A stretch of DNA of 5,431 bases from NCBI GenBank assembly GCA_002397355.1, contig DHAI01000039.1, forward strand, positions 1 through 5,431, written 5' to 3'. This stretch comes from Ruminococcaceae bacterium UBA4958. GTDB lineage: Bacteria; Bacillota; Clostridia; Oscillospirales; Acutalibacteraceae. The position numbers were made by a program, and so were the translations under genes. The notes under the pieces were generated by a model. That model made no database searches. It saw only the letters and a list, made by a program, of their open reading frames with translations, and had not been told where the DNA came from. The stretch's first letter is position 1. Every line of letters starts with the position of its first letter. Shown here in pieces: positions 1-4,774 of this stretch.

Positions 1-17
1 CCCCGGCTGTGCCGGGG
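1..17 (-). terminator. Possible terminator hairpin of the dehydrogenase gene, cut by the window edge
   Basis: A perfect 7-bp stem, CCCCGGC/GCCGGGG, encloses a 3-base loop. It starts 17 bases past the stop codon of the minus-strand dehydrogenase. No T-run follows on the plus strand, so a plus-strand terminator is unlikely. The U-tract expected for minus-strand termination would lie outside the window, so this call rests on the stem and its position only. Confidence 0.45.
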
Positions 18-34
18 GGTAACGATTGGCGGGA

Positions 35-1057
35 TCAGCCGCACGTAATGAGGTATTTTCCCTTTGCGCGCAGCCCGGGGTCGGAAAGAATTGCGGGAAG
101 CTTTTCCACGGGGGCCACCGCATGAACCATCGAGCTTACGTCGATCTTCCCGGATTCGATCAGCGCGAGCGCCCGCGAAAACGTATAGGGATTGATATAG
201 GAGGCTTTCAGCGTGATCTCCTTTTTGAACAGTTCGAACGGTCTGATTTGGACCGTGTCGGCGGGCGCCGTCAACCCGAACATCATGACGATGGAATGCC
301 GGCCGGCGATTTCGACCGCCGTGCCGATCGTGCCGGTTTTGCCGACGCACTCGATCACGGTTCCGACGCGCTGAACACCGGCAGCCGCGAGCGCTTTTGG
401 CACGTCGCAGCCCGTCGGATTCACGGCGACGTCGGCGCCGAGGCTCAGCGCCTGTTTGCGCTTGCTTTCGACCGGTTCGACGGCGATGATTTTTGCGGCG
501 CCCCTCAGCCTGGCAAGCTGGATCATGATCAGGCCGATCATCCCGCAGCCGATGACGGCCACCGTGCCGCCGCACTCGATTTCGCACAGGTCGATGCCGT
601 GGATGCAGCACGAAACCGGCTCCGTCATGGCGGCCTTTTCGCAGGTCAGCTCCGGCCCGAACTTGTAGACCTGGGACTCGGGCACAGCGCAGTATTCGGC
701 GAATCCGCCGTCGACCGTCGTGCCGATCCCCACCATGTGCTCGCAGAAGTGGCCGATCCCGCTTCTGCAGTAATCGCACTGCCCGCACAGCTTGTTGGGA
801 TCGACGCACACCCGGTCGCCGGCCGAAACGCCGCTTACCTTTGCGCCCGCGCGGATCACCTCGCCGGAAAATTCGTGCCCGAGAACCGTGTGCGGGGGGC
901 TTTTGGCCGCCCCCTCGTCCCCGTTGAAGATATGGACGTCGGTGCCGCATACCCCGCAGGCGCGGACGCGGATCAGAACGTCCCGCTCACCGATTTCAGG
1001 CGTTGGGATTTCCTCGATCCGGATGTCGTGTTTCCCGTAGAAAACTGCCGCTTTCAT
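35..1057 (-). CDS. Zinc-dependent medium-chain alcohol/polyol dehydrogenase (sorbitol/threonine dehydrogenase-like)
   Basis: This 340-residue protein has the usual length and layout of the zinc-containing MDR family, cytosolic enzymes that oxidise a secondary alcohol with NAD(P). The N-terminal GroES-like catalytic domain holds the catalytic-zinc residues: Cys37 in GVCGTD, His61-Glu62 in GHE, and Glu146 in the TEPVSC segment. Four cysteines at 91, 94, 97 and 105 form the structural-zinc lobe. The Rossmann fold starts near residue 165 with the dinucleotide motif GCGMIG (170-175). Glu194 at the end of the second strand suggests preference for NAD over NADP. The ATG is well placed behind a GGGGAGG ribosome binding site (about 1067-1073). 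The gene stands alone in the window and is divergent from the chemoreceptor. Substrate cannot be read from sequence: L-iditol/sorbitol, threonine, butanediol or a sugar phosphate are all possible. Family call is firm; specificity is open. Confidence 0.93.
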   Translation of the reverse strand: MKAAVFYGKHDIRIEEIPTPEIGERDVLIRVRACGVCGTDVHIFNGDEGAAKSPPHTVLGHEFSGEVIRAGAKVSGVSAGDRVCVDPNKLCGQCDYCRSGIGHFCEHMVGIGTTVDGGFAEYCAVPESQVYKFGPELTCEKAAMTEPVSCCIHGIDLCEIECGGTVAVIGCGMIGLIMIQLARLRGAAKIIAVEPVESKRKQALSLGADVAVNPTGCDVPKALAAAGVQRVGTVIECVGKTGTIGTAVEIAGRHSIVMMFGLTAPADTVQIRPFELFKKEITLKASYINPYTFSRALALIESGKIDVSSMVHAVAPVEKLPAILSDPGLRAKGKYLITCG

Positions 1058-1091
1058 ATGATCTGCCTCCCCTTTCCGCAGCGCTGTATTT

Positions 1092-1109
1092 CGGCGGTTT
1101 GCACCGCCG
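1092..1109 (-). promoter_or_regulatory. GNRA-capped hairpin in the dehydrogenase 5' leader
   Basis: On the minus strand, CGGCGGT pairs with ACCGCCG across the loop GCAA, giving a 7-bp stem with a GNRA tetraloop. It lies 34 bases upstream of the dehydrogenase start codon and leaves the ribosome binding site free. On the plus strand it is followed, after eight bases, by seven Ts (1118-1124), but there is no plus-strand gene upstream to terminate. It may be a stabilising leader structure or an operator; function is inference. Confidence 0.4.
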
Positions 1110-1350
1110 TGCCACGGTTTTTTTCACCCCCTATGCTAATCCTTTTTTCTCCCGCGATGACTGTAAATTGGAAATATCCGCGGCCGGCCGGTTTTCGGCA
1201 TAGACGGCCGCATCCGTCGGAGTCCGCCAAAATTTTACAAAGGCCCTTCATCTTCCGTCTTATTTGTCGATATTATTATTGGTAATTTTTTTGGAGAAAG
1301 AACCCCCACGAAAATAATCGGCGGTTCCCGTTCTGATTTTTATTTGACTC

Positions 1351-1356
1351 AGGAGG
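1351..1356 (+). promoter_or_regulatory. Ribosome binding site fixing the chemoreceptor start
   Basis: A perfect AGGAGG sits eight bases before the ATG at 1365. An in-frame TTG at 1344 lies upstream of this site and would place the AGGAGG inside the coding region, so the ATG at 1365 is the better start. Confidence 0.85.
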
Positions 1357-1364
1357 ATTCAGTC

Positions 1365-3368
1365 ATGCGGCAGAGAAAACTGATGGTGAAGATTTTGTCC
1401 TGTATCGGCATCCCGGTTGCGGTCGTTTTTCTTCTCGCGATCGTTTTTATCACCCGGAACATCAAGCAGTCGGTCACGCAGCTTTCGGAGAGCAACCTGA
1501 CCGAGAAATCGCAGTCCGCCTCGTACCAGATAGAAAAGTACTTCTCGAAGTACGTCAATATTGCCGAGCACCTGAAGCTCGATACCACGTTTCAGTATTT
1601 TCTGAAAAATACCGCTTCCAAACCCAACCCGAAAGATGTTGCCGGGTACCGGCAGGTTCAGGACACGGTAAACAACATCACGCGGTCGGATGAAAATATC
1701 GTGGACACATGGGTGGCCGACACCGCCACGAACCACTGCGTCGACATCCTGGACGGCCTTTCGTCGGATTTCGTGATCTCCTCGCGCCCCTGGTACAAAA
1801 CGCTGGCGGCAGCGGGGAAAACCGTGATTACGGATCCCTATGAGGACGTTGAGACGAAAGCGCTGACCGTGAGCGTCATCACCCCGTATTACAAGGAGGA
1901 CGGCAAGAGCATGATCGGGGTGTTCGCCGTCGATATCACTTTAAACAGCCTTTACGATACCATCAAGGAGTACCGGCTGGGCGGGAACGGGTTTTATATC
2001 CTCACCAGCGCCAACGGCCAGCTTGTCTATTTCCCCAACGAAGCGATGAAGAACAAAAGCGTCGCGGAGTCCGGCATGTCCGGAAACGTGATCCGGGGGA
2101 TCCAGGACAAAAAAGCGCAGTTCCTTTCCTACACGGCGCTCGGAAAAACGAATTACGGCTATATATCCACCATCGGCAATACCGGCTGGACCGTGACGAC
2201 CGGTCTGCCGTCCGACGAGTTCTCCAGCTCCTACCGGGAGGTGCTGCAGAATCTTCTGTGGATTTTCGCGGCGGCCCTGGTTTTGATTGTCGCTCTGATC
2301 GCGCTCGTTTCGAGGAGCATCACGAAACCCCTGATCCAGCTGAAAGCGTCCGCGAACAGCATCGCGGACGGAAATCTGGACGTGCGCGTCGAGGTGAGGT
2401 CCTCCGATGAGGTCGGTCAGGTCGCGCAGGCCGTCTCCAAAACGGTCGGCCGCCTGAAGCAGTACATCGCCTATATCGACGAGATCTCCGCCGTGCTGGA
2501 TCAGCTCGCCGCGGGCAACCTGAGGTTTGAGCTGCACTGCGATTACGCCGGGGAGTTTTCAAAAATCAGGGATTCCCTGGAGAACATCAAGACGACGCTC
2601 CTCGAAACGGTATCCAATATCAATATTTCCGCCGATCAGGTGGCGACCGGCTCCGAGCAGGTGTCGAACGCCTCCCAGGCGCTTGCGCAGGGCGCGACGG
2701 AACAGGCGAGCTCGATTGAGGAGCTCTCGGCTTCCGTTACGGAAATCTCGCATGACGTCGATCGAAACGCGGAGAACGCGGCTTCCGCGGACAGCCTCGC
2801 AAAATCGGTGGCCTCCGAATTCAAGCGCGGGAACGAGCTGATGCGGCGGATGATGGACGCCATGTCCGACATCAGCGCGTCCTCCGCCTCGATCGGCAAG
2901 ATCATCAAGGTGATTCAGGACATCGCGTTCCAGACGAACATCCTCGCGCTGAACGCCGCCGTCGAAGCGGCGCGCGCGGGAGAAGCGGGCAGAGGCTTCT
3001 CCGTCGTGGCGGAAGAGGTGAGGAATCTGGCCGGTAAAAGCGCGGATGCCGCGAAAGACACCAGCGGCCTCGTCCAGAAAGAAATCCAGTCCGTCCGGAA
3101 CGGCTCCAAGATCGCGGATGAGACGTCGCAGACGTTCGGCAATATTCTGAACTCGTCCGATCGTTCCGCCGAACTGGTGAAGCGGATCGCGGAGGCCTGC
3201 AAGAAACAGTCCGCCTCGATTCAGCAGGTCATGCAGGGACTGAACCAGATCTCCGCCGTCGTCCAGAATAATTCGGCCACGTCGGAGGAGAGCGCGGCTT
3301 CCAGCGAGGAGCTCAGCGGGCAGGCCCGGTCCCTGAAAGAGTTGATCCGGCATTTCAAAACGGAATAG
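1365..3368 (+). CDS. Methyl-accepting chemotaxis protein with dCache sensor (predicted amino-acid receptor)
   Basis: This 667-residue inner-membrane chemoreceptor would pass extracellular ligand signals to CheA/CheW. Transmembrane helix 1 is at about 8-29. The extracellular sensor spans about 33-290 and helix 2 about 297-315. A HAMP domain follows (about 316-370, with ITKP and DEVGQVA), then a second HAMP-like module (about 371-420, AAGNL...DYAGEF). The cytoplasmic coiled coil carries the hallmark hairpin tip at about 517-556 (QDIAFQTNILALNAAVEAAR, then GEAGRGF and AEEVRNLA). Glutamate pairs in SSIEELSAS and TSEESAASSEEL resemble methylation sites. The sensor shows R141-x-W143-Y144, Y159 and D190, matching the dCache_1AA amino-acid-binding pattern; Phe136 stands where Tyr is usual. 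There is no CheB/R-tethering pentapeptide: the protein ends in LKELIRHFKTE. No other chemotaxis gene is in the window, so it appears to be an orphan receptor in its own transcription unit. Confidence 0.96.
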   Translation: MRQRKLMVKILSCIGIPVAVVFLLAIVFITRNIKQSVTQLSESNLTEKSQSASYQIEKYFSKYVNIAEHLKLDTTFQYFLKNTASKPNPKDVAGYRQVQDTVNNITRSDENIVDTWVADTATNHCVDILDGLSSDFVISSRPWYKTLAAAGKTVITDPYEDVETKALTVSVITPYYKEDGKSMIGVFAVDITLNSLYDTIKEYRLGGNGFYILTSANGQLVYFPNEAMKNKSVAESGMSGNVIRGIQDKKAQFLSYTALGKTNYGYISTIGNTGWTVTTGLPSDEFSSSYREVLQNLLWIFAAALVLIVALIALVSRSITKPLIQLKASANSIADGNLDVRVEVRSSDEVGQVAQAVSKTVGRLKQYIAYIDEISAVLDQLAAGNLRFELHCDYAGEFSKIRDSLENIKTTLLETVSNINISADQVATGSEQVSNASQALAQGATEQASSIEELSASVTEISHDVDRNAENAASADSLAKSVASEFKRGNELMRRMMDAMSDISASSASIGKIIKVIQDIAFQTNILALNAAVEAARAGEAGRGFSVVAEEVRNLAGKSADAAKDTSGLVQKEIQSVRNGSKIADETSQTFGNILNSSDRSAELVKRIAEACKKQSASIQQVMQGLNQISAVVQNNSATSEESAASSEELSGQARSLKELIRHFKTE

Positions 3369-3396
3369 GCGGCTGACCTTTTTCCGGTTTCCTGCG

Positions 3397-3428
3397 GCCC
3401 GGGCGTTTTCGCGGCGCCCGGGCTTTTT
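3397..3428 (+). terminator. Rho-independent terminator of the chemoreceptor gene
   Basis: A perfect 9-bp GC stem, GCCCGGGCG/CGCCCGGGC, with a 9-base loop is followed directly by TTTTT. It begins 28 bases after the chemoreceptor stop codon and separates it from the next gene. Confidence 0.88.
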
Positions 3429-3436
3429 GCTGCCCG

Positions 3437-3466
3437 CTGGCGGCGCCTTCTTTCCGGCGCCGCCGG
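3437..3466. repeat. Strong GC-rich inverted repeat after the chemoreceptor terminator
   Basis: The arms CTGGCGGCGCC and GGCGCCGCCGG form an 11-bp stem with one G-T wobble and an 8-base loop (TTCTTTCC). No T-run follows on either strand, so it is not a standard intrinsic terminator. It might protect an RNA 3' end or act as a backup stop; function is unknown. Confidence 0.5.
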
Positions 3467-3469
3467 AGC

Positions 3470-3486
3470 GGAAAACGCGGTTTTCC
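3470..3486. repeat. Short inverted repeat GGAAAAC/GTTTTCC
   Basis: A perfect 7-bp stem with a 3-base loop (GCG) lies four bases after the preceding GC-rich hairpin. The run of four T residues is inside the stem and not after it, which argues against an ordinary terminator. It is the third stem-loop in about 90 bases. Confidence 0.4.
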
Positions 3487-3522
3487 CCCGGTGGCGCCCG
3501 GCCGTGGTTTGCGTGCTTTTTG

Positions 3523-3579
3523 GAAGACATTTTACAGATACACTCTCTGAGGTGTCTTCACATAATATGGATTGTAAAA
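3523..3579. promoter_or_regulatory. Interlocked inverted repeats and possible promoter upstream of the DUF4489-like gene
   Basis: GAAGACA (3523-3529) is matched by TGTCTTC (3553-3559). TTTTACA (3530-3536) is matched by TGTAAAA (3573-3579). The two pairs interlock, so in RNA they would have H-type pseudoknot topology, and in DNA they could be overlapping operators. CATAAT at 3561-3566 is a fair -10 box; the best -35 at suitable spacing (GATACA, 3537-3542) is poor. CATA followed by an AT-rich stretch also loosely resembles the -10 of mother-cell sporulation sigma factors (SigE/SigK). The promoter class is therefore uncertain. Confidence 0.35.
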
Positions 3580-3619
3580 GACAAGGATTAATTGCCTTTT
3601 GTAAGGAAGGAGCTTCATC

Positions 3620-4183
3620 ATGGATAATTATCCCAGTAATTTATATACTGCACAGAGCACGGGCTTTTGCGGCGGCTGTGGCGGCTGCGGCGGCGGAACC
3701 GGTGGCGGAACCGGCGGCGGAACTGGTACCGGCACGGGAAATTCTGTCTCCCGCGGGGCCGTCCTCAGCTGCGGGTCCGGGTCTGCAGGTCCGCTGCCGA
3801 TCTTGGATCTGGCCGGATCCAGCATTGTGAACCCTTACTCTGTCGCCAGTGTGACGCTGAATCTGAAGGGACTTAGAAATCCGAGCGTCCTGGTCACGTT
3901 CACCGGCCTCATCAATGTGCCGATAGGCGCGCTGCCGAATATCACCTTCAGGATGAGGAAGTCGTGCAACGGCGCGTCTCAGGCCGTTGGGGGAAGCTAC
4001 ACCTACAGTTCCGCCGTCGACGCCCTCCACAGCGAGACCTTCTGCTTCCAGGTCTGCGACTGCGGTGAGTGCTGCGACTGCGTAACCTATACGGTGGAGA
4101 TTTCGAACGCGACGCTTGCCCAGGCGGGCACGACGGTCAGCGGGACCGTTTCCGCGATCGCCGCGGATGGAAGATGCTGCTGA
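3620..4183 (+). CDS. Gly/Cys-rich DUF4489-like protein of unknown function
   Basis: The protein has 187 residues and no signal peptide or membrane segment. It starts at an ATG seven bases after an AGGAAGGAG ribosome binding site (3604-3612). The N-terminus holds three spaced cysteines, C17-GG-C20-GG-C23, followed by a low-complexity linker of GGGT repeats and then GT repeats (residues 24-40). From about residue 47 the sequence fits the pattern I recall for DUF4489 proteins of Clostridia: LSCGSG, then ASVTLNLKGLRNPSVLVTFT, a central K-S-C116-N, and a Cys cluster in FQVCDCGECCDCVTYTVEI (C146, C148, C151, C152, C154). It ends in Cys186-Cys187. Thirteen cysteines in total suggest disulfide cross-linking or metal binding. 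Lack of a signal peptide with high Gly/Cys content is reminiscent of spore coat or exosporium proteins, but that is inference; no function is established. It is flanked by terminators and so is probably monocistronic. Confidence 0.85.
   Translation: MDNYPSNLYTAQSTGFCGGCGGCGGGTGGGTGGGTGTGTGNSVSRGAVLSCGSGSAGPLPILDLAGSSIVNPYSVASVTLNLKGLRNPSVLVTFTGLINVPIGALPNITFRMRKSCNGASQAVGGSYTYSSAVDALHSETFCFQVCDCGECCDCVTYTVEISNATLAQAGTTVSGTVSAIAADGRCC
3689..3739 (+). repeat. In-frame tandem repeat coding for GGGT units
   Basis: Three 12-base units (GGCGGCGGAACC with single changes, at 3689-3700, 3701-3712 and 3713-3724) are followed by shorter GGT-ACC-GGC-ACG-GGA codons. They encode GGGT three times, then GTGTG. 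Unit length is a multiple of three, so gain or loss of copies would keep the frame and only change the linker length. Confidence 0.8.
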
Positions 4184-4210
4184 CGCCGATTGGCTGAAAA
4201 GCGGAAAACT

Positions 4211-4260
4211 GCAGGGAGGGCGGGCTTTAACCGCCCTCCCTGCGCATTCTTTCCTTTTCC
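4211..4260 (+). terminator. Terminator of the DUF4489-like gene
   Basis: A perfect 13-bp stem, GCAGGGAGGGCGG/CCGCCCTCCCTGC, with a 7-base loop begins 27 bases past the stop codon. The tail (GCATTCTTTCCTTTT) is pyrimidine-rich, not pure T, so the termination signal is strong in stem but imperfect in tail. Confidence 0.75.
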
Positions 4261-4272
4261 GGTCCCTTCCGG

Positions 4273-4301
4273 TTGACGGGGAGGGAGCCGAAGTTTATAA
4301 T
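4273..4301 (+). promoter_or_regulatory. Sigma-A-type promoter for the VOC-family gene
   Basis: TTGACG (4273-4278, five of six consensus bases) and a perfect TATAAT (4296-4301) are separated by exactly 17 bases. Transcription would begin near 4308, giving a leader of about 26 bases before the ATG at 4334. This is the best promoter in the window and suggests housekeeping expression. Confidence 0.85.
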
Positions 4302-4320
4302 AGAGCTGAAAAAGAAATTG

Positions 4321-4325
4321 TGAGG
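4321..4325 (+). promoter_or_regulatory. Ribosome binding site fixing the VOC gene start
   Basis: TGAGG lies eight bases before the ATG at 4334. An in-frame GTG at 4325 overlaps this site and has no ribosome binding site of its own, so the ATG is preferred. Confidence 0.7.
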
Positions 4326-4333
4326 TGTTGTCC

Positions 4334-4708
4334 ATGATTGCGGGCGTCTGCCTGGGGAATGTGGCGGTCGACTGCAGGGATGCGCGGAAGCTTCAGGATT
4401 TCTATGCCGGGCTTCTCGGCTGGGAAAAGCTCGAAATGTACGGCTGCCCCGCGGTGCGCAGCCGGAGCGGCGTCGTGTTTCTGTTCCTGCCCGCGGATGA
4501 TTTCGACTATGCCCGTCCCGTGTGGCCGGAAGAGCCGGGGAAGCAGCAGAAGCAGATGCACTTTGATTTTCAGGTCGACGATCTGCCGTCCGCGGTCGGG
4601 CAGGCGGAAGCGCTCGGCGCCGCCAGGGCGGAGAGCCAGTACGGCGGCGGCCGCTGGGTGACGATGCTGGACCCGGAAGGCCATCCCTTCTGTCTGTGTG
4701 CAAAATAA
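4334..4708 (+). CDS. VOC-superfamily (glyoxalase/bleomycin-resistance fold) protein
   Basis: This 124-residue cytosolic protein has the two-module layout of a single VOC domain. Module one holds GNVAVDCRDARKLQDFYAGL followed by LGWE (residues 9-31). Module two holds MHFDFQVDDLPSAVGQAEAL followed by GA (75-96), with the closing LDPEGHPFCLC (112-122). This matches the short glyoxalase-like proteins often annotated Glyoxalase_6 or simply VOC family. Of the usual His/Glu metal ligands only His76 is evident: the first strand has Val/Asp and the last strand has Cys120 where a Glu is common. Glyoxalase I activity is therefore not supported, and the substrate is unknown. It has its own strong promoter and faces the pyrophosphatase gene tail to tail. 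Fold call is firm; function is open. Confidence 0.88.
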   Translation: MIAGVCLGNVAVDCRDARKLQDFYAGLLGWEKLEMYGCPAVRSRSGVVFLFLPADDFDYARPVWPEEPGKQQKQMHFDFQVDDLPSAVGQAEALGAARAESQYGGGRWVTMLDPEGHPFCLCAK

Positions 4709-4774
4709 CCGCGGCCGAAAGGCAACATGCGGGAAGGTGGGCATACGGCGCGCTCCGGCCGTCGCGCGGGCGGT
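4709..4774. other. Convergent intergenic gap with no clear terminator
   Basis: The 66 bases between the two convergent stop codons are GC-rich and contain only weak pairing, such as CGCGC (4749-4753) with GCGCG (4764-4768). No T-run follows on either strand, so I see no intrinsic terminator for either gene here. Confidence 0.45.

Larger units (their letters stand above)
1058..1364. other. Divergent intergenic region between dehydrogenase and chemoreceptor genes
   Basis: This 307-base gap holds the 5' leaders of both flanking genes. On the minus side there is a leader hairpin (1092-1109). The best -35-like box there is TTTACA (complement of 1162-1167), with a poor -10, AAGGAT (complement of 1139-1144), 17 bases on. 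On the plus side the stretch 1230-1345 is AT-rich compared with the rest. It offers two weak sigma-A candidates: TTTACA (1234-1239) with TCTTAT (1258-1263) at an 18-base spacing, and AATAAT (1313-1318) with a poor -35 around 1290. No coding potential, RNA gene or riboswitch that I recognise is present. Confidence 0.6.

Noticed and set aside
1099..1124. Plus-strand terminator from the hairpin and seven-T run in the divergent intergenic region
   Set aside because: No plus-strand gene ends upstream and the T-run is eight bases away from the main stem.
1238..1273. Motility sigma-factor (SigD/sigma-28) promoter for the chemoreceptor, based on GTCGATAT at 1266-1273
   Set aside because: No TAAA-type -35 element lies 15-16 bases upstream; the nearest match (CAAA at 1238-1241) is 24 bases away.
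26..1285. Long plus-strand open frame (419 codons) opposite the dehydrogenase
   Set aside because: It is antisense to a clear, full-length zinc dehydrogenase, its product is His/Asp/Arg-rich with no domain, and it reflects high GC at third codon positions.
1344..1364. Upstream TTG start for the chemoreceptor
   Set aside because: The AGGAGG ribosome binding site lies downstream of the TTG and is perfectly spaced for the ATG at 1365.
2559..3530. Minus-strand open frame of 323 codons opposite the chemoreceptor's signalling domain
   Set aside because: The plus strand codes for the highly conserved chemoreceptor tip; the antisense product is low-complexity and has no credible start site.
3504..3830. 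Plus-strand frame overlapping the DUF4489-like gene, giving an Ala/Glu/Pro-rich product
   Set aside because: No ribosome binding site, and the Ala-rich part is simply the Gly-repeat DNA read in another frame.
4749..4768. Bidirectional terminator between the convergent VOC and pyrophosphatase genes
   Set aside because: The stem is only 5 bp and has no T-run on either strand.
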